From an uncultured Clostridium sp. (GTDB lineage Bacteria; Bacillota; Clostridia; Lachnospirales; Lachnospiraceae), in NCBI GenBank assembly GCA_900539185.1, contig UQBG01000012.1, positions 36,941 through 100,940 of the forward strand: a stretch of DNA of 64,000 nt. Reading direction: 5' to 3'. Positions within the stretch are counted from its first letter, which is position 1; each line of letters starts with the position of its first letter. This document shows positions 43,384 through 52,605 of this stretch, piece by piece. Both the position numbers and the translations under genes were made by a program. The notes under the pieces are model-generated. The model ran no database searches and was not told where the DNA came from. It was given only the letters and a program-made list of their open reading frames with translations.

Positions 43384-44313
43384 ATGAGACACTTAATTGA
43401 TCCGATGGACCTGAGTGTAGAAGAGATTCAGGAGATCTTGACACTGGCGAATGACATTATAGAACATAAAGAGAAATACAGCGAGGTATGTAAGGGAAAG
43501 AAGCTTGCAACCTTATTTTTTGAACCAAGTACGAGAACCAGATTAAGCTTTGAAGCAGCGATGATGGAGCTGGGTGGCAATGTACTTGGTTTTTCTTCTG
43601 CCGATTCTTCTTCCGCAACCAAGGGAGAGAGCGTACATGATACCGTTCAGGTGGTGGGCTGCTATGCGGATATCATAGCGATGCGGCATCCAAAGGAAGG
43701 TGCACCGATGTTTGCGTCCCTGAAGTCTCCGGTACCGATTATCAATGCCGGTGATGGCGGACACTACCATCCGACACAGACACTGACCGATCTGCTGACG
43801 ATCCAGCGGGAAAAGGGACGTCTGGAAAACCTGACGATCGGCTTCTGCGGTGATCTGAAGTTTGGACGTACCGTTCATTCCCTGATTAAGGCACTGTCAC
43901 GGTATGAGAATATCCATTATGTTCTGATTTCTCCACCGGAGCTTCAGGTGCCGGAGTACATTCGGACAGAAATCTTTGAGGATAAGCATATCTCTTATCA
44001 GCAGGTGGAAAGCATGGATGAAGTGATCGGAGATCTGGATATCCTTTACATGACCAGAGTGCAGAAGGAACGGTTCTTCAACGAGGCTGATTACATAAGA
44101 CTGAGAGATACCTATATACTGGATATGGAGAAGTTAAAGAAGGCAAGACCGGATCTGTCGATTCTCCATCCGTTGCCAAGAGTAAATGAGATATCGACAA
44201 AGGTTGACGATGATCCGAGAGCCTGCTATTTCAAGCAGGCATTAAATGGCAAGTATGTCCGTATGGCACTGATCATGAAGCTGTTGGGAGTCGAACCACC
44301 AAAGGAAGCATAA
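43384..44313 (+). CDS. pyrB: Aspartate carbamoyltransferase, catalytic chain
   Basis: 309 residues. It condenses carbamoyl phosphate with aspartate, the committed step of pyrimidine synthesis. The carbamoyl-phosphate motif FFEPSTRTRLSFE, the later HPTQTLTDLLT and HPLPRVNE are present. GGAGG precedes ATG 43384; the 43363 start lacks a site. pyrI follows by 26 bases, so the enzyme is the allosteric class B type. Confidence 0.97.
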   Translation: MRHLIDPMDLSVEEIQEILTLANDIIEHKEKYSEVCKGKKLATLFFEPSTRTRLSFEAAMMELGGNVLGFSSADSSSATKGESVHDTVQVVGCYADIIAMRHPKEGAPMFASLKSPVPIINAGDGGHYHPTQTLTDLLTIQREKGRLENLTIGFCGDLKFGRTVHSLIKALSRYENIHYVLISPPELQVPEYIRTEIFEDKHISYQQVESMDEVIGDLDILYMTRVQKERFFNEADYIRLRDTYILDMEKLKKARPDLSILHPLPRVNEISTKVDDDPRACYFKQALNGKYVRMALIMKLLGVEPPKEA

Positions 44314-44339
44314 GATACGGATACCACAGGAGGCAGAAT

Positions 44340-44768
44340 ATGAATATAGATAGTATTACAAATGGAATCGTACTGGATCATATAACGGCTGGAAAGAGTA
44401 TGCAGATCTATCAGGATCTGGAACTGGACAAGTTGGACTGTAGTGTAGCGATTATTAAAAATGTGAAAAGCAATAAGCTGGGACGCAAAGACATCATTAA
44501 GATCGATCAGGACTATTCGATTAATCTGGATGTGCTGGGCTATATCGATCCGGATATAACCGTAAGCATTATTAAGGATGGAAAGACAGTTGAAAAGAAA
44601 AAGGTAGAACTACCGGAGCGGCTGGTGAATATACTAACCTGTAAGAACCCTCGATGCATTACAGGAACCGAGCAGGGAATCGATCAGATCTTCAAGCTGG
44701 CAAACCGGGGAAAACGGATCTATCGATGCATCTACTGCGAAGAGGATCAGCAGACAAACCAGGCATAA
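44340..44768 (+). CDS. pyrI: Aspartate carbamoyltransferase, regulatory chain
   Basis: 142 residues. It binds CTP/ATP and links catalytic trimers. The N-terminal allosteric domain begins NGIVLDHITAGKSMQIY; the C-terminal zinc site is CKNPRC and CIYCEE. With pyrB it makes an E. coli-like c6r6 enzyme. No other pyr gene is in the window. Confidence 0.96.
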   Translation: MNIDSITNGIVLDHITAGKSMQIYQDLELDKLDCSVAIIKNVKSNKLGRKDIIKIDQDYSINLDVLGYIDPDITVSIIKDGKTVEKKKVELPERLVNILTCKNPRCITGTEQGIDQIFKLANRGKRIYRCIYCEEDQQTNQA

Positions 44769-44791
44769 GGGGGATCTGTTTGCAAAAGTGG

Positions 44792-44819
44792 TTTACAAAC
44801 AGAAAAGTTGTGTTATAAT
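44792..44819 (+). promoter_or_regulatory. Promoter of murA
   Basis: TTTACA (44792-44797), 16 bp, TATAAT (44814-44819). Confidence 0.7.
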
Positions 44820-44893
44820 TACCCTAGTGTTTTATGGAAAAATGTCGATAAGTTGATATAAAAGGTATAAAAAGGTAATGTAAGAGGTGCATT

Positions 44894-46201
44894 ATGGAGC
44901 AGTATGTGATAAAGGGTGGAACCCCTTTAGTTGGTGAAGTCACCATCGCCGGCGCAAAGAATGCCGCACTGGGTATTCTGGCTGCAGCCGTTATGACAGA
45001 TAAAGAATGTATTATAGAAAATGTACCGAATGTCAGAGATACGCGGGTGCTGTTGCAGGCGATCCGTGAGATCGGGGCTACGGTGAAATATATAGATGAG
45101 CATACCGTCAGTATCTGTGGCGGAACGATTCGGGATGTAGAGGATTTGTGTGTCGATGATGAGTTTATTCGGAAGATACGGGCATCCTACTACTTATTAG
45201 GTGCGTTATTAGGAAAGTATAAGCGGTCACAGGTGGCACTGCCCGGCGGATGTGATATCGGCAGCCGGCCGATTGATCTGCATGTAAAGGGCTTTGAGGC
45301 ACTGGGTGCACAGGTTGTGATCGATAAAGGTATGGTTACGGCAACTGCGGATCAGTTGGTCGGAAAGCATATTTATCTGGATACCGTCAGTGTGGGTGCT
45401 ACCATTAATATTATGTTGGCAGCCGTATTTGCGGAGGGCAAAACGACGATTGAAAATGCGGCAAAAGAACCGCATATTGTAGATGTTGCAAACTTTTTGA
45501 ACAGTATGGGTGCGAATATCAAGGGTGCCGGAACCAATGAGATCCGGATCCGTGGGGTAAAGGAACTGAAGGGTACCGAGTACTCGATTATTCCGGATCA
45601 GATCGAGGCAGGAACCTTTATGATGGCGGCAGCAGCGACCGGTGGTAATATTTTAATAAAGAATGTGATTCCGAAGCACTTGGAGGCGATCAGTTCTAAG
45701 CTGACTGAGATTGGTGCTGTTGTGGAAGAGTATGATGATGCGGTTCGCGTCATTGGTAAAAAGGATGGTCGTCTGGGTGCTACGCAGATTAAGACACAGC
45801 CATATCCCGGTTTCCCAACGGATATGCAGCCACAGATGGCAGTTACGTTAGGACTGTCAGAGGGAACAAGTGTCATTACCGAGAACATCTTTGAAAATCG
45901 ATTCAAGTATGCGGATGAGCTGGTCCGCATGGGCGCAAATATTAAAGTAGAAGGTAATATGGCAATTATTACCGGTGTTCCGAAGTATAGCGGGGCATCT
46001 GTAGTCGCGCCGGATCTCCGGGCGGGAGCAGCGTTGGTGATCGCGGGTCTGGCGGCCGATGGCTTTACAGTCGTAGATGATATTAAGTATATTCACCGGG
46101 GCTATGAGCGTTTTGAAGAGAAGCTTCAGGCACTGGGAGGAAAGATCGAGATCGCAGAGTCTGAGAAGGAAGTTATAAAGTTCAAGCTAAAGGTTGGATG
46201 A
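44894..46201 (+). CDS. murA: UDP-N-acetylglucosamine 1-carboxyvinyltransferase
   Basis: 435 residues. It transfers enolpyruvate from PEP to UDP-GlcNAc, the first committed step of peptidoglycan synthesis. The start GGTPLVGEVTIAGAKNAAL (catalytic K and N), the active-site loop ALPGGCDIGSRP with the fosfomycin-reactive cysteine, and GFPTDMQPQ are present. GAGGTG precedes the ATG. It has its own promoter and a terminator. Confidence 0.96.
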   Translation: MEQYVIKGGTPLVGEVTIAGAKNAALGILAAAVMTDKECIIENVPNVRDTRVLLQAIREIGATVKYIDEHTVSICGGTIRDVEDLCVDDEFIRKIRASYYLLGALLGKYKRSQVALPGGCDIGSRPIDLHVKGFEALGAQVVIDKGMVTATADQLVGKHIYLDTVSVGATINIMLAAVFAEGKTTIENAAKEPHIVDVANFLNSMGANIKGAGTNEIRIRGVKELKGTEYSIIPDQIEAGTFMMAAAATGGNILIKNVIPKHLEAISSKLTEIGAVVEEYDDAVRVIGKKDGRLGATQIKTQPYPGFPTDMQPQMAVTLGLSEGTSVITENIFENRFKYADELVRMGANIKVEGNMAIITGVPKYSGASVVAPDLRAGAALVIAGLAADGFTVVDDIKYIHRGYERFEEKLQALGGKIEIAESEKEVIKFKLKVG

Positions 46202-46215
46202 TAACGCAGATCGTT

Positions 46216-46249
46216 GGAATCCAGGTGCGAAAGTCGCCTGGATTCTTTT
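46216..46249 (+). terminator. Terminator of murA
   Basis: GAATCCAGG/CCTGGATTC with inner GCG/CGC and TTTTG tail. Confidence 0.8.
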
Positions 46250-46271
46250 GATATAAGGAGGAATAGACAGT

Positions 46272-47198
46272 ATGGAACCAATATTTTTAAAACCGGTATT
46301 TAAAGAAATGATATGGGGAGGAAGTCGGTTACGTGAGTTTGGGTATGAGATTCCGGGTGATGATACCGGAGAGTGCTGGGCAATCAGTGCACATCCAAAC
46401 GGAGATGGTGTGGTTGCAAACGGAGAGTATGAAGGGATACATTTAAGTGAATTGTGGAATACTCACCGGGAGCTCTTTGGAAATGTGGAAGGAGATCGGT
46501 TTCCGCTGCTGATAAAGCTGATTGATGCCAAGGCAGATCTGAGCATACAGGTACATCCAAATGATGCCTATGCCAGAGAGCATGAGAATGGATCACTTGG
46601 AAAGACCGAATGCTGGTATATCGTGGACTGTGATGAGGGTGCACAGATCGTGATTGGTCATCATGCGAAGAATCATGAAGAGGTGAAGGACATGATTCTG
46701 AATAAGAGGTGGAAGGACTTTATCCGTGTGATTCCAATCAAGAAGGGTGATTTCTTCCAGATCAATCCCGGCACCGTTCATGCTATAAAGGGAGGTACGC
46801 TCATACTGGAGACACAGCAAAACAGTGATATTACATATCGGGTATACGATTATGACCGATTGAGTAATGGAAAACCAAGAGAACTGCATGTGGAGAAGAG
46901 CATTGATGTGATAGAAGCTCCGTTTGTTCCATATGAGGTATCTGAGACGAAGGAGACCGGAGAGGGCTATGAGCTTCAGAATCTGATCACCTGCGATTTC
47001 TATGCAGTGAATAAGCTGGAGATGTATGGTACTGCCTCTTTTACACAGGACAAGCCATTTCTGAATGTCAGTGTTTTGGAAGGAGAGGGAACTATTGATG
47101 GCATTGCCATAAAGAAGGGTGATCATTTTATCCTGCCGGCAGAGTATGGGCAGTATGTATTGGATGGAAATATGCTGTTGATTACATCCAGTCTATAG
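46272..47198 (+). CDS. manA: Mannose-6-phosphate isomerase, class I
   Basis: 308 residues, the short Gram-positive form. It interconverts mannose 6-phosphate and fructose 6-phosphate. Zinc ligands lie in IQVHPND, the E in GKTECWY and INPGTVHAI. The start EPIFLKPVFKEMIWGGSRL is typical. ATAAGGAGG precedes the ATG. A CorA-type gene follows after 30 bases. Confidence 0.94.
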   Translation: MEPIFLKPVFKEMIWGGSRLREFGYEIPGDDTGECWAISAHPNGDGVVANGEYEGIHLSELWNTHRELFGNVEGDRFPLLIKLIDAKADLSIQVHPNDAYAREHENGSLGKTECWYIVDCDEGAQIVIGHHAKNHEEVKDMILNKRWKDFIRVIPIKKGDFFQINPGTVHAIKGGTLILETQQNSDITYRVYDYDRLSNGKPRELHVEKSIDVIEAPFVPYEVSETKETGEGYELQNLITCDFYAVNKLEMYGTASFTQDKPFLNVSVLEGEGTIDGIAIKKGDHFILPAEYGQYVLDGNMLLITSSL

Positions 47199-47228
47199 GA
47201 AAACAGAGCAAATAAAGAAGGTGCGCAC

Positions 47229-48164
47229 ATGATATATGAATTTGGAAAAGAACTTCGGGAAACAACCATCGCAAATATCAGAGAGGATTGTCTGACAGCC
47301 GGGTATATGGGGATCGAGGCGCTGAAGGCATCCTATGAGCTGCTGGGATTTTCAGAGCATAATCTTCAGGAATGTACCATGGATAGCGTGAACTTTCGAA
47401 GCAGCATGGACGTATACGAACAGTATAGCTTCGGTATGCTGAATATTATAGATGTAAATGATGTATATGGACCCAGAGATAAGATTGGATTCTTTATTCG
47501 AAAAAATCTGTTCCTCATCGTAGATATCTACGATGAGGATAATTCCACAAAGGAGATTTTTCAGACTGCAGTTCAACGATTCCAGCCGGAGACAATGACG
47601 TTGGAGAAGTTGATTTATGGATTTTTTGACCGACTGTTGTACACGGACGGAAAGGGACTGGAAAATAAGGAGTTTACGATTGAAGCCATGGAGGAGGAGA
47701 TCCATGAGGGTGCCATTGACCGAAAGTTTATCAGTTCGATTCTTGCACTGAAGAAGGAAGTCACGATTCTTCGAAACTATTATGAACAAATGATCGATAT
47801 TGGTGAGGATCTGGCAGAGAATGAGAACAATCTGTTTCCGGAGGATGAACTACGATATTTTAAAATGTTTACCGGGAAGGTAGAGCGACTGAGTAACAAC
47901 TGCCAGATGCTAAAGGAAAATCTGGTGCAGGTGCGAGAGGCATATTCATCTTCGCTGGATTATAGTATTAATACCGTTATGAAGATATTCACCGTTGTGA
48001 CGACCATCTTCCAGCCGCTGACGCTGATTGTTGGGTGGTATGGTATGAACTTTACGAATATGCCGGAACTCACTTGGAAATATGGTTATCTGGGAGTTAT
48101 CGTTTTAAGCATTACAGTGGTTGCTTTCTGCCTGTGGTTATTCCGGAAGAAGCATTTGTTATAG
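47229..48164 (+). CDS. CorA-like magnesium transporter
   Basis: 311 residues. A cytoplasmic N-terminal domain is followed by a long stalk helix and two C-terminal membrane helices; the selectivity motif is YGMNFTNMPEL (GMN). It would form a pentameric Mg2+/divalent cation channel. The last residues FRKKHLL are basic, as usual. The 3' end overlaps the convergent AAA+ gene by 6 bases. A 26-bp perfect palindrome lies inside it at 47513-47538. Confidence 0.92.
   Translation: MIYEFGKELRETTIANIREDCLTAGYMGIEALKASYELLGFSEHNLQECTMDSVNFRSSMDVYEQYSFGMLNIIDVNDVYGPRDKIGFFIRKNLFLIVDIYDEDNSTKEIFQTAVQRFQPETMTLEKLIYGFFDRLLYTDGKGLENKEFTIEAMEEEIHEGAIDRKFISSILALKKEVTILRNYYEQMIDIGEDLAENENNLFPEDELRYFKMFTGKVERLSNNCQMLKENLVQVREAYSSSLDYSINTVMKIFTVVTTIFQPLTLIVGWYGMNFTNMPELTWKYGYLGVIVLSITVVAFCLWLFRKKHLL
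47513..47538. repeat. Perfect 26-bp palindrome inside the corA-like gene
   Basis: CCTCATCGTAGAT and its exact complement are joined head to head around GATATC. It codes for LIVDIYDED in the transporter and could form a strong RNA hairpin. Confidence 0.85.
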
Positions 48165-49574
48165 AACTGCCTGTTCGAAGTCTTCCGGTTCAAAGGTGAT
48201 CAGCACCCGGTCTTCCACCGTGTCTCCCAGCGGAATGATCCGGGTGGCCTGATGTGCAATCGCACGTTCCATGAAGTTGCGGACTTCGCGGGCATTTGCA
48301 AAGTCGTCCGCGTGTTCGCTGACACGTTTTCTGAAGTAGGTAAGGGCGTATTCTCTGGCGGAATCACTCATCTTATATTCTTGTTTTTCGCACATCGCTT
48401 CCAGAATCTTTAACAGTTCCTCCGGTGTATAGTCTGCAAAAAAGATATATTTGTTAAAGCGGGAACGGAGTCCCGGATTTGAACCGAGAAAGTCCTCCAT
48501 CAGATCCGGATATCCGGCCACGATAACGATCAGATCATTTCTGTGATCCTCCATTGCTTTTAGCAGAGTATCAATGGCTTCCTGCCCAAAGTCATTCTCC
48601 CCTTTTCCGGCACTGAGTGTATAGGCCTCGTCGATAAAGAGGATACCGCCGATTGCCTCTTCGATGATCTGGGAGGTCTTGGCTGCTGTCTGACCAATGT
48701 ACCCGGCTACAAGTTGGGAACGGTCGACCTCCACGAGTTGTCCCTTTGGGAGTACACCCAGGCTCCGGTATATAGTTGCGAGCAGACGTGCGACGGTGGT
48801 CTTTCCGGTTCCGGGGTTCCCGGAGAATACCATATGAAGAGAAATCGACGGCTGCTTCATGCCGCGGGCTTCCCGCAGCTTCTGCACTTTGATAATGTTG
48901 ACCAGATTCTGAATATCCTGCTTTACGGCATCCAGACCGGTGAGAGCATTCAATTCCTCCAGAATCGTATCAACATCCGGTTCTGTGTCTGCTACTCCTT
49001 TTGCTTCTGTATTTGATCCTGCAACGGCTGCATCAGACCGGGAAACCGGCTGAGAGCCGGAGGCCGCAGAGGTGGATCGAACCGGACCGGAGAAGCCCAG
49101 GGACTTTAAATAGTGTTCCAGCATGCTGATATAGCTGGTCAGATGCCCGATTTCAATCGGGGAACTGACGGAATTGCAGGCGATGAAGGATTCCCCCAGC
49201 AACTGATAGGTCTGGACCAGCTGGTGTGACAGACTGGAAGAGCCGAAGGTGGTAGCGGAACGGATATCCCACTGAGCAAAGTAGCTTAAGGATCGCGGAG
49301 GCGTAGAGACATATGCAGAGGAAGTTGTGCGCTGGTATTTAAACGTATTCAGCCGGGCTATATCAAAGTCATAGCCCAGATAATTCTTGATAAAGGTTAG
49401 TTCCGACCGCATATCCGCACCATCTGAAAAGCAAAGATATGCCAGAAACTGCAGGAAGTCAAACTGGACCATTTCCCGTAGTTTTAATTTACTGTCAGAA
49501 TATATATCAGTAGCTTCAATTCGATCTGCATCTGTGTATCGAGCCTGTATGGCAGCGGTTAAGTCTGTATTCAT
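48159..49574 (-). CDS. AAA+ ATPase of the CbxX/CfxQ (SpoVK) family
   Basis: 471 residues. The C-terminal AAA+ module (about 205-471) has LTGLDAVKQDIQNLVN, Walker A FSGNPGTGKTTVARLL, Walker B GGILFIDEAY and the arginine region NPGLRSRFNKYI. The N-terminal 150 residues are helical and TerB-like in look, joined by a Ser/Ala-rich linker. Relatives include Rubisco activase CbbX and SpoVK; the remodelled target here is unknown. AGGAGG precedes the start. It is divergent from the GGDEF gene. Confidence 0.88.
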   Translation of the reverse strand: MNTDLTAAIQARYTDADRIEATDIYSDSKLKLREMVQFDFLQFLAYLCFSDGADMRSELTFIKNYLGYDFDIARLNTFKYQRTTSSAYVSTPPRSLSYFAQWDIRSATTFGSSSLSHQLVQTYQLLGESFIACNSVSSPIEIGHLTSYISMLEHYLKSLGFSGPVRSTSAASGSQPVSRSDAAVAGSNTEAKGVADTEPDVDTILEELNALTGLDAVKQDIQNLVNIIKVQKLREARGMKQPSISLHMVFSGNPGTGKTTVARLLATIYRSLGVLPKGQLVEVDRSQLVAGYIGQTAAKTSQIIEEAIGGILFIDEAYTLSAGKGENDFGQEAIDTLLKAMEDHRNDLIVIVAGYPDLMEDFLGSNPGLRSRFNKYIFFADYTPEELLKILEAMCEKQEYKMSDSAREYALTYFRKRVSEHADDFANAREVRNFMERAIAHQATRIIPLGDTVEDRVLITFEPEDFEQAVL

Positions 49575-49612
49575 GAAATCCTCCTGCGATTTTGATAAAG
49601 ATTGCTATAAGT

Positions 49613-49641
49613 ATTATAGCGTATACCTGTGAAAAAGTCAT
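49613..49641 (-). promoter_or_regulatory. Promoter of the AAA+ ATPase gene
   Basis: Minus strand ATGACT (49641-49636), 17 bp, TATAAT (49618-49613). Confidence 0.6.
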
Positions 49642-49738
49642 CCGGGGAAGCCCATATTCTCCTAGTAATTGCATACAATTCATGGTAGAATAAAGCTACT
49701 TGAGATTAGAATAGGATGCACGGAATACAGGAGAGATT

Positions 49739-51538
49739 ATGAAGCGGATTTTAATAGTGGCCAGAGCAGATCGATTGGATGATTATCTGGAGATAGCAAG
49801 AGAATATCAGGTTGCATTCGAGTTAAACGACTTCTATGAGGCTGAGCTTCTGGATGATGAAGAACGGTGCAGGGCGGTACAGGAGAAGTACCGGAAAGCA
49901 GGGATACCTGCGGGAAGTACTATGCATGGGGCCTTTTTTGATGTCACCATATTCAGTAATGACGAACAGATCCGCCGGGTATCTGATCGAAGGATGCGGC
50001 AGAGCATGGAAATCGCCAGAAATCTGGGACTTCGGGGCGTAGTCTTTCATACAAACTGGAATCCGTTGGTGTATGGAGATGCTTATGTCGAGCAGATTAT
50101 GGATCGGACAGCGGTATATCTGGAAGGACTGTTAAAAGAGTATCCGGAGATTGATATCTATATGGAGAATATGTTCGATGCTTCGCCAAAGGTGTTGGCC
50201 GGAATCTCACAGAGACTGGAGGCATATCCGAACTATGGGGTGTGTCTGGACTATGCACATGCGATTATCTATGGCGACGGGGGCACAGAGGTATCCCAAT
50301 GGATCCGGCAGCTAAAGCCGTATATCCGGCATATTCATATCAATGATAATAACTTAAAGCAGGATCAGCATCTGGCATTGGGGGATGGACAGATTGACTG
50401 GGGACGGTTTCTTCAATACTATCAGGAACAGTTTGCGGATATCAGTGTGTTGATCGAGACGACGCCGCCTGAACTGCAGCGGAGATCTCTGGAATTTTTC
50501 CGGAAGCTGGAACAGGAGCCGGAGGAAGTACGGCCGGTGACACGAGCGGAAGAGCTGCAAACCGATGAATTGACGGAGAAAATCTTCTGGTATATGAACC
50601 AACTGATTGATGAGAAGGGATTTTCATCGACCATAAAGATATTAACTGATATGGGACGGACACTGGTGGATTCTGACCGGGCATCCTTCTGGTACTGGGA
50701 TGTGGCAAAAAAACAGTACTGGACACTGGCTGCACTGGACAGCGAACAAATCGTTGTTCCGGAGGGGACCGGCATCGTAGGAGCATCCATACAGAATAAT
50801 GAGGTGATCCTGATGAATGAGCCATATGATGATCCGCGATTCAATCCGGAGGTTGATCATAAGACCGGGTATGTCACACGATCCATTCTTTGCATACCGG
50901 TGACAAATACGAGCGGCAGAGTGATCGGAGCATTTCAGGCAATTAACAAACGGGGTGCGAACGGAACCAGTGGCTTTGATAAGCGGGATGTAAAGCGGTT
51001 AACGCTGGCGGCTGTGTACTGTGGGAAAACGCTGGAATCCCACATGCTTTATCACGAAGCTCAGGTAGATCCGCTGACCGGGTTGAAGAACCGGAGAGGA
51101 TTTTATGAGTATTACAGCGACCGGATAAGACCGAAGTTGGAACATCTGCCGGTATCCGTGATTATGTGTGATATTGACTTTTTCAAAAAGGTAAATGATA
51201 CCTATGGACATAATGCAGGAGATGCAGTTTTGGTGAATGTATCGGATATCCTGAAACAGGGAATCCGTGGAAATGGCGAGGTGGTTCGCTGGGGTGGAGA
51301 AGAGTTCGTATTGCTTTTGCCGGAGCGGGATCTGGAACAGGCACGAGACCTTGCAGAAGAACTGCGAAATACAGTGGAGGCATTTACCACACACTATGAG
51401 GAGCAGATGATAGCAGTAACGATGTCCTTTGGTGTAAGAAGGCTGAATCCGGGCATGAGTGCTGATGAAAATGTAGAGCGGGTAGATGCAAAGCTTTATG
51501 AGGCAAAGATGGCCGGACGAAATCGTGTATGTATGTAG
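49739..51538 (+). CDS. TIM-barrel (xylose isomerase-like) + GAF + GGDEF diguanylate cyclase
   Basis: 599 residues. Residues 1-265 form a xylose isomerase/AP endonuclease-like barrel with the metal ligands in place: H63 in MHGAFFD, VFHTNW, MENMF, CLDYAHA, HIHIND and LIETTPPE. Residues about 285-440 are a GAF domain (SILCIPVTN). Residues 445-599 are GGDEF with CDIDFFKKVNDTYGHNAGD and RWGGEEF (G519-F523), so c-di-GMP synthesis is predicted; the upstream RxxD inhibitory site is absent. No membrane segment is seen. A metabolite enzyme or sensor fused to a cyclase is unusual. It leads the eight-gene run to galU. Confidence 0.9.
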   Translation: MKRILIVARADRLDDYLEIAREYQVAFELNDFYEAELLDDEERCRAVQEKYRKAGIPAGSTMHGAFFDVTIFSNDEQIRRVSDRRMRQSMEIARNLGLRGVVFHTNWNPLVYGDAYVEQIMDRTAVYLEGLLKEYPEIDIYMENMFDASPKVLAGISQRLEAYPNYGVCLDYAHAIIYGDGGTEVSQWIRQLKPYIRHIHINDNNLKQDQHLALGDGQIDWGRFLQYYQEQFADISVLIETTPPELQRRSLEFFRKLEQEPEEVRPVTRAEELQTDELTEKIFWYMNQLIDEKGFSSTIKILTDMGRTLVDSDRASFWYWDVAKKQYWTLAALDSEQIVVPEGTGIVGASIQNNEVILMNEPYDDPRFNPEVDHKTGYVTRSILCIPVTNTSGRVIGAFQAINKRGANGTSGFDKRDVKRLTLAAVYCGKTLESHMLYHEAQVDPLTGLKNRRGFYEYYSDRIRPKLEHLPVSVIMCDIDFFKKVNDTYGHNAGDAVLVNVSDILKQGIRGNGEVVRWGGEEFVLLLPERDLEQARDLAEELRNTVEAFTTHYEEQMIAVTMSFGVRRLNPGMSADENVERVDAKLYEAKMAGRNRVCM

Positions 51539-51597
51539 CAGTGGTATAGAAGCGATACATATCGGTAACAGGATAAAGAGTAGCAGGAGGAATCAAA

Positions 51598-52578
51598 ATG
51601 GCAGATAAAGGCTATGTGTTTGTCAGTTATAGTTCCACAGATAGAATCTTTGTAAATAAAATAGTAGAAGAACTAAAGAATATGGGGATTCGGTGCTGGC
51701 AGGCACCGGGCGGTATCCCGGCGGGCTCTAGCTATGCCAGAGAGATTCCAAAGGCGATCCGGGAATGCGAAGTATTTTTATTATTCTTGTCCGGAAAGTC
51801 GCAGGCGTCCATATGGGTGGAGAAGGAGACCGATAGTGCGATTTCCAATCGGAAGAACATTATTCCGTTTCAGATCGATGAAGTACCACTGAATGACACA
51901 TTTCGGTTTTATTTGAATAATGTGCAGATGATATCCTATGTGGAGAATCCGGATATGGCACTTTGCGAGCTAAAGGAAGAGCTTTCCCGTTTGTCCGGGA
52001 TAGATGTAAAAAAAGCGGCAGGAGCATCTGAAAGTTCCACGGCAGAGGAAAAGACCGAAGCCTCGGTTGAACAAAGACCGGCGGCAGAGACACAGCTGCG
52101 GAAACGGATGACACAAGAGGAATCCAGAGCGGCCTTTCGTGAAAAACTGAATCCGACACAGCCACTGAGAGGGCTGCAGTATAATCGAAATTCCAATGCT
52201 CTTCGCATGAACCGGATTCCATTGGTATGCGAGAACTGTGGCAGTAAAAATCTGGAAAATGTATCTATGGGAACCTATCTATGTAAAGACTGCGGAACAG
52301 AGAACTATGATGATTACCAGACAGTACGGAACTATCTGGATAAAGTAGGTATGGCACCGGCAGTTGTGATCGAGAAGGACACCGGCGTACCACGGCGGGT
52401 AATCGACTATTTCTTTCGACAGGAATATTTGGAGATTCCGAAGAATTCAGCAATCCGGGTCCCGTGTGAACGCTGTGGAGCACCGATACGAACCGGAACT
52501 TTGTGTGAAGCCTGCAAGAACCAACAGCAGGGAGCAAAGAAGGTGAATTTAAACGGAGCATGGCACTCCCGCAGATAA
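51598..52578 (+). CDS. TIR domain protein with zinc ribbon, HTH-like segment and second zinc ribbon
   Basis: 326 residues. The TIR domain (about 1-130) has YVFVSYSSTDRIFVNKIVEEL, the BB-loop region WQAPGGIPAGSSYA and SIWVEKETDSA, where E77 aligns with the catalytic glutamate of NADase TIR proteins such as SARM1. A low-complexity linker (140-180) leads to a zinc ribbon (C211, C214, C229, C232), an HTH-like stretch (about 240-281, VVIEKDTGVPRRVIDYFFRQ), and a second ribbon (C290, C293, C303, C306). The C-terminal half resembles YvyF-like small regulators. It sits between two nucleotide cyclase genes in the same direction. The function is not established. Confidence 0.87.
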   Translation: MADKGYVFVSYSSTDRIFVNKIVEELKNMGIRCWQAPGGIPAGSSYAREIPKAIRECEVFLLFLSGKSQASIWVEKETDSAISNRKNIIPFQIDEVPLNDTFRFYLNNVQMISYVENPDMALCELKEELSRLSGIDVKKAAGASESSTAEEKTEASVEQRPAAETQLRKRMTQEESRAAFREKLNPTQPLRGLQYNRNSNALRMNRIPLVCENCGSKNLENVSMGTYLCKDCGTENYDDYQTVRNYLDKVGMAPAVVIEKDTGVPRRVIDYFFRQEYLEIPKNSAIRVPCERCGAPIRTGTLCEACKNQQQGAKKVNLNGAWHSRR

Positions 52579-52605
52579 AGGGGATACGCAGGAAGGAGGC
52601 TGTCG

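Noticed and set aside
44894..46201. Fosfomycin-resistant MurA (Cys to Asp)
   Set aside because: The loop reads PGGCDIG; the cysteine is present and the Asp is the following residue.
49655..49700. Promoter for the GGDEF gene
   Set aside because: TAGAAT at 49686-49691 is acceptable as a -10, but no -35 is found at 16-18 bp, so the start of this operon's transcript is left open.
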